The notes under the pieces were generated by a model that did no database searches, was not told the origin of the DNA, and saw only the letters and a list, made by a program, of their open reading frames with translations. Source: Acanthopleura granulata (lineage: Eukaryota > Mollusca > Polyplacophora > Chitonida > Chitonidae). From it: a DNA stretch of 64,000 nt. Numbering within the stretch: position 1 is the first letter of the stretch; each line of letters begins with the position of its first letter. A program made the translations under genes and the position numbers. The DNA lies in NCBI GenBank assembly GCA_016165875.1, contig JABBOT010000027.1, positions 1,837,939 to 1,901,938 on the forward strand, in the 5' to 3' direction. This document shows, one piece after another, positions 15,001-30,000 of the stretch.

Positions 15001-18000
15001 TTGTGAGAAAGTTGAGTGTTGAAGACAAATTAAACTGACACAAAGTTAGTTCTGCTGACTGATATCTAGGTATTTTTACAGGAAAACTTAACTCTGCTGA
15101 CAGATATATAGTTATTTATTACAGGAACATTAATTCTGCTTTTTGTTTGGCTCCATTCATGCTTAAAAAAAGAAACTAGTGTAAAAGTGTCTAAGTCATA
15201 CATTTCTATGCTCCCAAGTGTGATCTTACAGGTGCATGTGTATTAATGGCTACAGCAGTTTTTTCCTCACAAAAGACCTGTTACCAATGCAAGTTTTTTT
15301 TTTTAATGACATTATTTGCTTGGTTTTTTTCTTCTGTTTGTAGTATTTGTTCATCATGTTGAATTTATTCATATCTGATAACAGGAACGTGACACAGGGA
15401 TTGATGTGATCAAACTGTCTGACAAAGACTTCTTAAGAAGCCTCGAGAATGCTGTGAGGTTTGGAAAGCCATGTCTACTTGAGAATGTAGGTGTTGACCT
15501 GGATCCTGCCCTGGAACCTATCCTCCTCAGACAGGTACACACGATATCCATACAGATACAGTCATGAAAAAATCTAAATATTAATGAATAAATTCACGAG
15601 TCATAGAGAGCCAGATAACAAGTGGTGAATGTTTAAAATTTTGGAGGAATTCGTGAATACCCATATTTTAGGGTGAGTCCTTAGTTAAACCTCTCTCACA
15701 TTAAGTGGAAGGCATTCAAGTAAATTTCAAAAGTTTTGTACCTTGATCTTTGCCTAAAGAGCCCAATGTGCAGTTTCTAGATTTTGAACTTTGACCATCC
15801 TATTGAATTGAGCAAAGATCATCAACCTGATTGACTATACATTTTCTTTTATGATGTGTAATTTATGTACAGCTTACATGGATGTAGTCTGTGAACTATT
15901 TCTGTATTTTTTTTTTCCTCATTTGTTTCACAGACGTTCAAGCAGCAAGGCAGTGTGGTGATCAAACTCGGAGATGCTGTGATTCCGTACCATGACGACT
16001 TCAAGTTTTACATCACCACTAAGCTGCCCAACCCGCACTATACGCCAGAAGTCTCCACCAAAGTCACCCTGGTGAACTTCACCCTGTCACCCAGGTGAGT
16101 TGTTCCCCCTGAAATCACAACTTTGAGACAGTGCTGAACTGAATGAATGTTTGCTGTTCATGATTTGGTAATAGTACGGTAATGATGAAATAATGATCAA
16201 AATGATTCATGCTTTGAAAGTAAAGGAAAATGAGAGTGTGGTCCATCAGTTCAGTTATTGAACCGTAGCATAGTGTCATGCTTCTGAACATCTTTTACAA
16301 AAGGCAAGGTTTTGCATGGGGTAATTATGGTTTCATGGAATCAGGTCTAATGAGCTCATAATAGCGAAATTGGCAGCTGTGCTGCCTCAAGGAGACACTG
16401 TTATTTTTGATGAATGGGACATTATGAATGTTCAGATTTGCCTGAGTCTCATTAAGCAGAGCTTTAAACTTCAAAATGAAAAGGAAATGTGAAGTTTAAT
16501 CCATAAATCATTATTACTCCACAAAGGCTTGAGCAGTAGTGTTCCTTTACTTGGAAAGTCGAGACATTTGTATTGTTGCACTACAGTGGTCTGGAGGATC
16601 AGATGTTGGCCATTGTGGTGGCGGAGGAGCGACCTGACCTGGAGGAGGCTAAGAATCAGCTGATCGTGAGCAATGCCAAAATGAAGCAGGAGCTGAAGGA
16701 GATTGAGGATCGTATCCTGTACAGACTGAGTGCCTCCGAGGGCAGTCCTGTGGATGATGTTGACCTCATCCAAACCCTGGAAGCCTCCAAGCTCAAGTCA
16801 CAGGAAATTCAGGTACTGCACTCTGATCTTTACATGTGGCTTTTACCTACTTGTTTGGTGTTTAATGCCATACTCAAGGGTTTTCTGGTGATATCAACTG
16901 CTCTGGCATGTGAGGTACATGTACTGTGAGGTATATTTCAAACGTCATATTCATTTAATGTAATAGCATAGCTACTTGTCATGGACACACCCCATAAGGA
17001 CATTCACACTTTTTGATGTAAAAATGAAAACAGTTGACTTCCTATGAAGCCTGACTTTTGTTTGTGTTGTATGTTCAGGCCAAGGTGCAGGTGGCTGAGC
17101 AGACAGAGGTGGACATAGACAAGACCCGCAGTCAGTACATCCCTGTGGCTGTCAACACCCAGATACTGTTCTTCTGTGTGGCAGATATGGCTAACATTGA
17201 CCCCATGTACCAGTACTCCCTCGAGTGGTTCATCAACATCTTCCTGGCTGGCATTGCCAATGCAGAGAGAGCAGGTAATATGTCAAGTGTAAAACATTTG
17301 CTGTTAGATTAATTTGCTAAGCAGATTAAATGCAGTGATGAGGTTCTGCTTGATCAATAGTGCTCCACTGGATCATAAGTGTAAGGTCTGCTTGGTTTTG
17401 TAATGCTGATACCATATAAGATGAGAAATATGTATCGTGAAAAACAAACTAGACAGTAACTAAAGAAACACATTGAAACTTAATATAGACAGTAACCTTT
17501 CCATTTTAGCTTTGTGTTCAGCGGCATAAGACTGAAAAATTACGACTAACTCAACATTTTCAGCATTCATTTTTTCTTCGCTGATACTAATTTCTAATTA
17601 GCTTTAAATTTCTTGGACAACAAGTAAATGATTGTAGAAATTTATAGGGATGAAAAATGAGAATGCTGCATATTCTGTAGTAAAACATGCTCCAGTGTTT
17701 CAGATAAAGGTAATCAGCATTCATGTGTGTGACATGTAAGTTTTCATTTGTGTCTTATTTTCAGACAATATTCCTCAGAGAATAAAGAACGTCAACAATT
17801 ACTTCACATTCAGTTTGTACTGTAACGTGTGTCGCAGTTTGTTTGAGAAGCACAAGCTGTTGTTTGCCTTCCTGCTGTGCACCAGGATCAAGATGCACGA
17901 AGGAACCATTAACATGGTGAGACTTTCACACAACATCTTCTTGTCTTTAGGCAAGATGACAAATTTCTTCCTCAAAGCAATTTCAATACTCTATTTAAAA

Positions 18001-21000
18001 CATTGTGTGAAATGAGATGGTAACTAAGAATGTATGTGTAATTTTATGAATGTCTGCAAGCAGAGATAAAACTTGTTTTGATGTGTAGACAACTTTTTGT
18101 ACATATACAATTTGTGCGCATGAATTTAGAAACCTAAATTTACATGGAATGTTGGCTAAATTCTGATCTGTACCATAAGTAAATTAATGTATTGTTGAAA
18201 CCTGTCATATTAAATCCTCATTTTAAGGAATGTAACGTGAAATTGTTGGCTTCATAAAATTATTCTGCCAATTTTTATGTTGTTAAACTAGTTAAAAATG
18301 AATTGGATCAATCTCCTGAACTACATGTATGTTTTAAGATGAATATGGGTGTCTACTGTTGCAAATATATTGACATTTTCTAGGAAGTTATTTTCAAATG
18401 CCATGAGGCTGCAATGCCATTTTGGGCTGTGGTATATGCAGTTATTTTAAAACTACAAGGAATCTAATTTGTAATGTTCAAATCACTAGCTGCTACATGT
18501 TTTATCACAGGATGAGTGGCGCCATCTACTGGCTGGAGGAACAAATCGCCCCAAGGACCTACCCAACCCATCACCTGAGTGGCTCTCTGAGAAATCCTGG
18601 ATAGAATTCCTGACTCTTGCATCTCTGCCAAAGTTTGCCAGCTTTGCAGAGGAATTCTCAGAACTGACAGGTGGCTTTAAACAGATCTTTGATAATGCTG
18701 AACCACAGAGGTAACCTACAGCAGTTACTGCACTACCAGTTTGATATATTGGACTAGTTGCATTTTGGCAATTTAAGTAAGATTTAGGTTTTGTAAGAGC
18801 TAGTGTTACTATTCTTATATCCTGTTTCAAATCGTTCCACAGCCATTACTGTTTTACTTGTGTTGCAAATTGACCATTTGGAATTGCATTGAAGCCCAGC
18901 TGAGTTCACTGTGTTACCACAACCATAAAATACAGTGTGCGAGGGGGAATCACTCTAGGCTTGATGAAAATGTATATTGTAGGTCTTATAACATATAAGA
19001 CTCATAACATAGTGTTAGATTCTACCTTATGCTATGCTGTTAACGAATGAAAGATACAAACAACAACTTAGTCTGCCCTTGACTAAATGAAGTTGAGTTG
19101 TGTAGAACAGAAATCACATGAGCAGTGAAGTGCATAAGAGTTACAATATGCATGTCCAGTTACTTGGTGAATATATTAGTGTATAAATGTGTTGTTCTCA
19201 GGGAGGAATTGCCGGGTAAATGGAAGGAGGAGCTAGATGACTTCCAGAAGCTGCTGGTGATCAAAGCTCTGCGTCCAGACAAACTGACTAACGCCTTCCA
19301 GGAATATGTCGCAGAGAATCTAGGACAAAGGTTCATTGAGCCTCAGGTTGGTGGCCTTTATCCTTGAGCTAACCTCATGGCTTGTGCACTATGTATGACG
19401 ATGAATGTGTAAAATTGATTTTACTAAGACTAAAATATGACAGTTTACTAAAATATAGCTCTGTATTAGAACTGAAACAGAGATGTAAAATATTAAATAA
19501 ATTGAAAGTGAATGTCCTGTTACTATCTTTTTTCAAGGGTGGTGGGGGGTATCACCTAGGAATAATGAACGAGCTGTTGTGTACAACTAGAGTTACAACA
19601 GAAACAAGTGAAGAAGGTGAAACAGGAAACAGTTTCAAATGTGCATAGTAACTTTCCATGTTTATGTGCATAGGGTGAAGTTTTATGCCATGTCATTTGG
19701 GCCACCTGCCACCTTACCACAGAACCTCAAACCATCATGGCCAGATGCTTTTTTTAATTTGATTTTATTTAATATTCAGTTAACATTTAGTCCTGCTAAA
19801 GCAAATTTTAGACCCTACTACCTAGGCAAGAAATGTAATCACACCTCAACTAACCATGTTGCTTTTGCTTTATGCCATTTCTCAAAGCATCAAAATGTCC
19901 TCTGAGATTTTATGTGTTGTTGATAGGCATGGTTATTTCATCATATACTTGAATGGGCTGTGAGTGTCAGTTTGCAGGTTTAAATTGAGTGTGGGATTGT
20001 GATTTGTTGATAGACGGCTGATCTCCATGTCGTGTACAAAGAGTCCTCACCCACTACCCCTCTCATCTTTGTCCTCTCCGTGGGCACTGACCCAGCTGCT
20101 GACCTCTACAAGTTTGCTGAGGAGATGAGGTTTGCCAAGAAACTCTCAGCTATCTCACTGGGACAAGGACAGGTAGATTTAAATGGAAGATTGTGTTTTA
20201 CTGACTTAACTAACTTGTAAATGAACCTGAAAAATCAACTAAAATTGTTTGGATGTATTAAAAAGATTTTTTTGCCATTGCTTTACAATACATACCTAAG
20301 TATGCAGCCCATGAACATAACCAAAAGTCTAATTCAAGTCATGGAGACATGAATTTGTAAGGTTTTAAAGTTATCAAATGCTCGTTTATTTTATACATAT
20401 CCCTAACAGTACTTTTTATAATCAACCAAAAGTCAGAAAAGTACAGATTACATCATGAAATTAGTCTGTTATTGATGGGATGTTCAAGTTAGTTGTAAAA
20501 CCTGCCACATTTAGATTGAGTTGTTGATAATTCATGACCTCTGCCCTCAGGGTCCTCGCGCTGAGGCTATGATGAGGAGTGCTATGGAAAGAGGCAAGTG
20601 GGTCTTCTTCCAGAACTGTCACTTGGCTCCTAGTTGGATGCCCTCCCTGGAAAGACTGGTGGAACAAATTGACCCAGACAAGGTGAGAGAAAAAATCTTA
20701 AACAGTATTTACCAAACTAAGGTTAGAAAGACTGGCCAACATGTTGTCGAGAAGATCTCAAATTCCCTCATGTATTTAATGGTGTGTAATGTACAGAATG
20801 CTTTAGGTGAAGTAATTGTTGAGAAGTTTTATTGAAAAGGAAGTTTTGCAGGGTTAAAGGTTTTATATCTCAATTCTTTAGTTACTTAATATTGAAATTG
20901 TAAGTGAAGTGAATGTTTTCTTTTTTTTTTTTTATACCTAATGGTGTTGATCAGTAAGTTTATTTATTTTAGTTGCATTGTTACATTACTAGGTTCATAG

Positions 21001-24000
21001 GGATTTCCGCCTGTGGTTGACCAGTATGCCTAGTGGAAAATTCCCAGTATTCATTCTTCAAAATGGCTCAAAGATGACAGTTGAGCCTCCCAGAGGAATC
21101 AAGGCCAATCTTTTGAAGTCTTATACGAGTCTGAATGATGATTTCCTCAACTCCTGTGGAGAGAAGGTAAGAAGGTTATGTTATTAAGTATCCAGAAACA
21201 ATATTATTTATGGGTAACCAGACACGATGTTGTACATGATTATGGAGGAACAGTGTTACTTTTTGGAATCTACATACAGTGTTATTCATGAGTAACCAGA
21301 TACAATGTTATTTTAATGTGGGCATCCAGATATGATGTTATTTATGAGTAATCAGACACAGTGCTGTTGGTGGGCATCCAGATATGATGTTATTGATGAG
21401 CAACAAGATACAGTGCTGTTGGTGGACATCTAGATATGATGCTATTGGTGAGTAACCAGATAGTGTTATTGGTTGGCATCCAGATATGATGTTATTGATG
21501 AGCAACAAGATACAGTGCTGTTGGTGGACATCTAGATATGATGTTATTGATGAGTAATCAGATACAGTGCTGTTGGTGGGCATCCAGATATGATGTTATT
21601 GATGAGTAATCAGATAATGCTATTGATGAGCATCCAGATGTGATTATTCATGAGTAACCAGATACAACATCATTTATGGGCATCCAGATGTGATGTTATC
21701 GGTGAGTAACCAGATAAACTCTGGTTGGTTGATGGTTCTGTCAGCCAGTCAGATTTATAACATCCTGTCTTTTATTATTGGCAATTTATTTAACGATAAC
21801 CTAGGTGCAACACAATATTGTCAGTTTGTGCTTGCGAAGGTTTGGGCTGATTTTAGCTGTAAGTAATTTTGTAATTACACTCTCAGAATCTCTGGAACTC
21901 TGGAGCTCATCTACCTTTATGGTAGGTGAGCTATCCAAATTTTCAGTTAAAAATTTTCATTATTGGCTTCAGAAGAAAAAAGGAGTTTATTGTATTTTGA
22001 ATTCATCGGGTATATTTTAGTGATTATGCCATTTTCAATGTCATCTTCTTCATCATTTCCTCAGTGTTGACAATAGTTTATGCCAGAGTCATCCAGATCA
22101 ACTTATTGGCACAAGATACAAAATAAGCTGACCATCACTACCTTCTAATAGCTTTTATTTTCTCCAAGTTTACATGCAGATTTTACATGCATAAAACTTC
22201 TGATTGGCCTTTCAGGTGAGGTGTATTTGAATTATGGTATCAAGCAGTGCTGCAGCATCTTAAACCTTATACCTATAATACATGCTTTTGTCACCAATTA
22301 CAACGTACAGTAATGTCAGCAGGTGCACAGAGAACCTTTTTGTATGAAACAGCTAATATTTCAGGAGCATACTTAGTGAGGAAAATATAAGCCCTCACCT
22401 CCCTCCATCCTTTACCATATAGATTTCAACAATACAGCTTACAGCTGGTGTTCTAATCAACAGATAATGATGTGATGGGTGTCAGGTGTATGATAGAGGA
22501 AACCAGAGCACCTGTAGAACCTGACCATCAAGTACCTGACTTTGCTGTTGATGTACAGTCACAGGGAAATGTTGATGTTTTTCTCTTATATCCTCTGCAT
22601 AATTGCTCCATTTCAGACAAATGATTTCAAGTACCTGTTGTTGTCTCTGTGCCTATTTCATGGCACTGCTTTGGAGAGGAGGAAGTTCGGACCCTTGGGA
22701 TTCAACATTCCGTATGAGTTCACAGATGGAGATTTGAGAATCTGTATCAGTCAGCTGAAAATGTTCCTGTTGGAGTATGATAAAGAAACACCATTCAAGG
22801 TACGGCTTGCCTACAGCAACGGGATCAATTTATCTGTCAACAGATTCGTTTCTAACCAGAATTGTCTTCCTTGGGCAAAAAAGTAATTTCAACGGCAAAA
22901 TGGTTGACATAGCTATACTTGTTGCAAATAGAATATTATCTAATGAAGTAAACAGTAAAAAGTCAATATGTACACAAAAACAGATATGTAATTTGTTAGC
23001 TCTCTGTGTGTTACTTTTTTTATTGCTTTACATCAGGAAATAGGAAGACCGGTGGTAGATAGATGGTAAATAGATGAGTCAGCTGGACACTAGATCTGAG
23101 TGTTTTTATAAATTGGTCAGATAAACATTCGCAGTGTGATGAAAGAAAGGTTCTCATTGAACCCTCTTGAAAATAGTTGGCTTACTGTCATTGTCATGGT
23201 GATCATCCCAAATGGAGGTGAGGCCAGAATCTTCAAACAGGGCTATAGGGATATTGTGCTTACCATCAAGTGGATAGTGGCACTCTGCTAATCCAGGTGT
23301 CTTTTTACTGTGAGTTGTCGTTAGATGGAGTGCTCAAAATGTTTCATGTCCGTCACAACGACTGAGTGACTTCCTATTGCACAAAGACAATACCACTTTA
23401 CACTGTTGGGCTACATGCCTATCTTTTTGTCATGTTAAGATAAAAATATTGGGATACCAATATATTGAGACAACAACATATTGGGATACCAATATTTTTC
23501 CAATCAATTATTACTAAAACTACCCAAGAACATAACTAAGAAAATTATTTTAACCCTTTTAGTTGCAGCAGTTTTTTTATATTTTATGTCAAATTGGCAG
23601 ATTGACCATACCATGTCAGTATACAACACCACCATGTCGCAAAGGGAGGCCACTTTGTTGTCTTAACATATCTTGAAATGTGTACAATATTATAACTATT
23701 ACCAGAACAAATAAATAAAGAAGCCAAGAAGGAAGCAGTTAAGAGTTTGTCCTGTTGGCAGGTGCTGACTTACACTGCTGGTCACATCAACTATGGAGGT
23801 CGTGTGACAGATGACTGGGACAGACGGTGTCTGATGAACATCCTTGATGATTTCTACTCGCCTGATGTCATGGATGAAAACCACACGTACTCGGAGTCAG
23901 GCATTTACAGACAAATCAGTCCCTCCATGGACCATAATGTAATTGTGTGATGCTTCTTGGCAAGACTTGTATACTAGTACTGCGGCTTCTTTATAACAAA

Positions 24001-27000
24001 CAAGCAGCTATCCTTTAGGATCTGGTAGTTTTTAGTCTTGTAGATGTATCACAGTTATCTTATGGGACAATGGGGCAGGAAACCACGTCCTTCTGGTTTA
24101 CTCTTTCTGACAATTATTTGTGTGTATTGTACATGTATCATGTGTGATGAATCTATCTACATTGTACCTCTCCTCAGATTAATAACTAAAATACAACGTA
24201 TGCACATCACCTTCTGTGGTGTTGTTTAATATTGTGAGTCTTTTATATAATGTAAGTTTCTAACAAAACGATTTTCTCACATCTGACAAAGTAATTCATG
24301 ATTTAGAAAAAAAAATTCTGTTTTCAAGGTGCAAAACAAAAAATGAATGAAAAAAAAAGAATCCACATGCTCATTCATGTAGTTAAAAAGTGAAGAAAGA
24401 TCTAACCAAAATTGTAACAATGTTCTCTCTGTGAGCAGTGATTTTCACAATAATTACCTATACACCATTATTATCAGAATACATTCTGAACGATTACCTT
24501 ATCAGGTTTGCAAGTGTATAGGTCGATCATTGAATCATAAGTACCTTAACATTGTGCATGTGTAGATATAGTCTTAATTTGTTGTTCATATTTAACCCTG
24601 ATGTGAGTATATCTTTACCTACATTTCTTTTGATGTATTTCCACAGCTGGTATGTCTGTCCCACAGAAGTTTAGCTGTGATCATGCAGTACAGTGTCTGT
24701 TTAACACGTGTAGATCTTGACTAACATCTTGACACTATAGAAGCTGATACTGACATACCTTAATCTAGATCCTCACAAACATAACTGATCCATTTTCTGA
24801 TCCACTGACACCTTGAAATGTCGACAGACAGTCGGGTAGCTCTCTCTACATTTAAACTCTCAGTGGAATTAAGTGCAGACAAGAAATGTGTGTCAGTGTA
24901 GATATAACATTGTATCAAGATGTAGATATTATTGTTCATAGACAAACAGGTTTTATTTCTATATACCTGAAATAGATATGTTTTCTGATGAACTTCACAG
25001 AATCATTTTCTGGTAAGTTAATTGTTGAAGAGAAAGATGTTTAGCGCATCTTTAGATTTAGCAGTTATTAATCAATATGTAAGGGAACTGATGGGTATTA
25101 TTTGTAACGAATTTATCCTGTGGAACACCCTAAAAACTACACTGAAAATTTGTATCTTGAGAAATAAAAGAGGCTTCAACAGTAATTTTCTTTGGCATGA
25201 AGGAGATTTGAATTACTAAGCCGTGATCTGGGAATTATGATATCATAACGTTATTGACAATGTTCGTTCAGCATTTTTTTGTGACATTGAGTCGTTGGTG
25301 TCGTTGTGTCACATTTTAAGTGTTGGGTCATGGCGTTCTCCTTACTGTTGAGCCATCAGACACATATAGCATCTGCTGCAGTGCATATAGCTATTCACAT
25401 CTACCATGTGACCATTATTGTCCAATCAAAAGAAGAGGATTTTGTCTTATGCTGGATAATAGTTAATATCTGAACTGTAAATATTTTATATGTGTATGTA
25501 CCTCAGATAGATCAGGTTATATACATTACTATGACAGCCCTTGTCCAGCCCTGAAATGTGCATAAATGCATATACCATTGTGCATTTGGGTGGGGTTTAT
25601 CCACAGTTAGCCCTTGTGAATCTCTTCAAATTTCATCCACATGCATGACATAGTATTTGCATAATTACTTGTAGTGCAAAGGCATTAGAATATTCACTGT
25701 TCAGTGAAATTAATTTTTCAGTCTTACTGTTTTTCCTGGGAGCACTAATGTTACGCTTCAGCTATCTCTGCTCGTTTTCTGATACATGCTATTGCGATAT
25801 ATATCTTACTCAGTGTTATAACGCTATGCTAATTTTAAAACTGTGTCATGATGCTCCTAGGAACATGGTAATGCTTGAGCCATTTCTCTACTTTTATTGT
25901 ATTACAATGAACAAGTTTAAGGTAATGAACAAAGTTTGTACTATGTTTATGTCTAATTAAATTTACAGTTTCAAGTAGATTGAGTTCGAAAAAAAAATGT
26001 ATTCAATGTATTGACAGTTAATGCATGTACTTGTAGGGGACTCAAGGAAATTATTATTAATGTTATTGTTATTATGATGTTGGTCTTCAGGGATACATGA
26101 GTTACATAAGAAGTTTACCCATTAATGACACTCCAGAGATATTTGGACTTCACGACAATGCTAACATCACCTTTGCACAGAATGAGACTAATCGTGTCTT
26201 GTCCAGTTTATTGGCTCTTCAGCCAAAGACTGCAGCCGGGGGAGGCAAGTCCAGGGAGGAGGTTAGCATCAGGAACATTATTGTCTCTTTCCAGGCAGAA
26301 GCCCAACCCACTTCGATTTACTTTGATATTTTTCACACCAGTAAACATGCTTAATTTGCTTAACTGCTCAGGGTCCACATTGGTGAATGATGGCAGTCAA
26401 ATCAGGGTAAACATAACACCAACTGAAAAATGTCAAGTTACCGCACCCTTTATCTTACAATACAATGGGCTGAACAAGCAATAACTCACACAAGCTAAAA
26501 TATTTGTCAGAATATTGTGTACATATATAATGGTATTGTTAATAAATCTGTTAAAAGTGAATGTCTAAACAACTGAAAGGATTGATAATACAGGTACATA
26601 AACTACATGTTGTTGAGTAGGGGGCCTCCATGACAGTACAGAGCAATGACTCACGGGCCTCTCACCAATACAACAGCTATTGGTTAAATTCCAGCTCATG
26701 GTAGCTTTCTCTCCAGCCGTACGTGGGAAGGTCTGCCAGCAACCTGTGGATGATTGTGGGTTTCCCCTGGGTTCTGCCCAGTTTCCTCCCACCACAGTAC
26801 TGGCTTCGGACGTATAAGTGAAATATTCTTGAGTACGGTGTAAAAAACCAATGAAATAAATAGATAAACGAACTAGGTGAGTTATTTTTGTGGGTGTATT
26901 TTTCAGATTATGGAAGAGACGGCTAGGACCATCCTAGATCAGGTACCGAAAGCCATCAACATAGAGGAGGTGATGCAGAAGTACCCAGTCATGTATGAAC

Positions 27001-30000
27001 AGTCCATGAACACTGTGCTCGTTCAAGAGGTCATTCGGTGAGTGTACTGAGGCCTTGTCTCACTTGTCCTCCTTTGCACCCCTCCACCCCCCACAGACAG
27101 GGAACAAATTCATGAAACATTCAGGAGATAGTCTTATGTTCCAAGAACAAGGTCTAGAATCGTAATGTTCTAGAAATTGCTGTGTGTAATCTTCGCAAGG
27201 GCACGGACAGGTGGTATACCTTTAGAGTAAACGTTTGTCAGCATTTTGACATTGTAGCAGCATGTCTACAGAAAGTGACTCCTGAGCTGAATTTAGTCAA
27301 CTTTAGGCTGAAGCTCTAAATATATAGAATAAATAACACAGCAGCATCAGTAAGTTGGTTAAATTGGAAATAAAGTGATCTCCACAGACTCTACAGAAGT
27401 TGCTAACGCTGCAGGTACATGAATCTTGTTTTACCAGTATCTCTGTCTTTCTAATTACAACCTTGAAAGTTTTATCCAATATTTCAGTATGTATCAATAA
27501 TCCTGACTGTAGGAGACTTTGTACGTTTTGAATTCAGATGAGGTCCACCATTTCTGATTTTTTTGAGGTAAAATGTATTTATTCATAACATTTGTCCAAG
27601 AAATTGTACATACAATAGAGTGATTTATTTTCTTCAGCATTTTCGGTGTATAAACTCGATTTACCCAGTCTTATTAGACCTACGGCATGAAGCTGTGATT
27701 TTGTTTTGTAGATGTCAGTACCATATGCTGACTTCATACTGACGTCAGTGTGGAGCATATAGCTATAAGCTTGTTTATCTCTCTGGGCTGTGTAGATATA
27801 TTGATTGTAACTCCAGCCCATCTGTGATCCTTTATCAGAATTTGACAACAGCTGGGGCCTTTGCTGTGTGTTTCCTGCTGCCGAAATGCCGAGCAACCCT
27901 TTTTCAAATGTCACATTTATGTGGACTCTGCTCAGGGCTTACTTTCAAGAATAGTCCAGGAATCAGATTCTCATCATGACTCTCGTAAACAAAATCTACC
28001 TAAAGAAATTCCCGTCAAAAAAAGTCAGATTCATTGTTTTATTATGATTATGATTATGCATTGTTTCAGATCATTAAAGTCATGAACTTGGAATCCCCAA
28101 AATGCATTAAAATTATGCTTTCAAATCTTTACTCGGATCAAATTTGCTAGATTTGGACAAGATTCCAGAGAATTCTGGCAAAGACAATGTACAAGAAGAC
28201 CGTTTAGATTCTGGAAAAAAATGATGAAAATAAAGCTCTGCTGTTTTAGTTTATTGCATTTTGTTCAGCAAGTTTATGTGGTTACATGAAGTCAATTTTG
28301 AATAATATATTACTGATTAGATTAGATTAGATTAGATTACAAAAACAAACTACAAACTGGTATGTTTCCTAACTCAGTCAAGTTAGCTTGATCTATGTGA
28401 ATTATTTTAACAAAGATATAAAGTACATTACACTTTAAAGTTTAAGACAAGTTTAAGATTAAAAACTTTGTGTTCGTATGCATGAGCATTTTCAAAAAGT
28501 ACTTTAATCATGAATTGTCTTGGTTCATTTTTTCACATTACTTTACTGAATGGTATACATGTGATATTAAAAAAATAATTCAAACAAAAAATGCTTCTGG
28601 TGAGTATATTTACTTGTCGGAAATAAAAGTGTATTTAATGCCAAAAAGAAAGAAAATTGCACATCCCTTTCTACCCTTGAGTCATGCTAGTGCACCAGAT
28701 ATGTGTAACATAATTGTGGCATTTCCTATTTTTAGATGCAATGTTTAATCTGTATGTCAGATCAAAACATGTCAGAATGGCTAAAGCATAATTTAGGTGC
28801 TTATTCGACATGGTCACGTTGCATGGCAGTTACTTATTTTCATCACAAGGGGGGATCCGATTTAAAGGCATGAAAACGAATCCCATTATAATATGGTGTG
28901 TGATTAGCATACATACCACCAGGATGACATCATACACTAGGGAGGACATCAAGGACAGATAAGCATGTAGAGAATACCAAGCTTCATGAAACTCAACCTA
29001 TTGGTCTTGAAAAAAAAGTTTTATGTAAAAAGAGTTTTATTCTTAAATCTGTTCAGCTCGGTGTGTCAAATACGTCTAGGATATACTGTGGCAAGTTTTG
29101 CAAAAAAATTTATTAACCAAGACAGTTCATCTTTAGTATGAGGCTTTTCAGTATTAGCTATTTTCAAGTTAAAAAACATGTGAAACATTGTTGGTGTAAG
29201 TCTATATGATGTTCATGATATTATAGTCTGCATGCATACCTTTTGTCTAGTAAACCCTTTTCCTGAAAAGTGACATATGGGAACTTTAAAAGTTTAAACT
29301 TTAAAAATTAAACAGTAGTAAATTCATTTTTATCTTCTTACCAATGTTCTGAATATCAAATCCCATCTGGCTGACAGAGAATATGGTGATGCAGAAATGG
29401 AAAAGTATGAACTAGCCCTGGTTGTTCCCATGTTTCAGATACAACCGCTTACTGACAGTGATTCACAGAAGTCTCCAAGACTTGCTGAAAGCTCTCAAAG
29501 GGCTGGTGGTGCTGTCCCAGGAGCTGGAGAACATGGCTAACAGCCTGTACATAAACGTGGTGCCTGACATGTGGGCAGGCAAGGTGAGTGTTCAGCCACA
29601 CCGCAAAGGACCTGCTCAGGACACATAAGTAAACATGTACACAACATGATACCAGTATCACCTTTTGGGAATAACAGTAATAATAATAATAATAATAAGA
29701 TTATGATGCTGATGCTGATGATGATGATGATAATGATGATAAAATAACGAACTTCATTTACAGAGGGTAATAACAGGATGGTGTGAAAGGATCCGGTTCT
29801 GATTCTACTGAACCATTTTTGACTTGTATTAAAATTTGAAAATTTTAAAGATGGGTGGGTGGGTCTAGAAATTAAACTTTTAACAATCTAATATTTCAAC
29901 TTCCTGCTCAAACAAGTAATCATTTAATTTTAATTTTGACCACAGGTCAGGAATGGTTTTCTGGAATTAGCCTGAGTTGTTTACAAGTAGTAGTTCACAG

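Noticed and set aside
21338..21583. 81-codon minus-strand frame with internal amino-acid repeats
   Set aside because: It is the minisatellite read in a frame without stops; the repeats come from the DNA unit.
28315..28339. Possible interstitial telomere repeat
   Set aside because: The unit is GATTA, not TTAGGG or another known telomere repeat; it is a short microsatellite.
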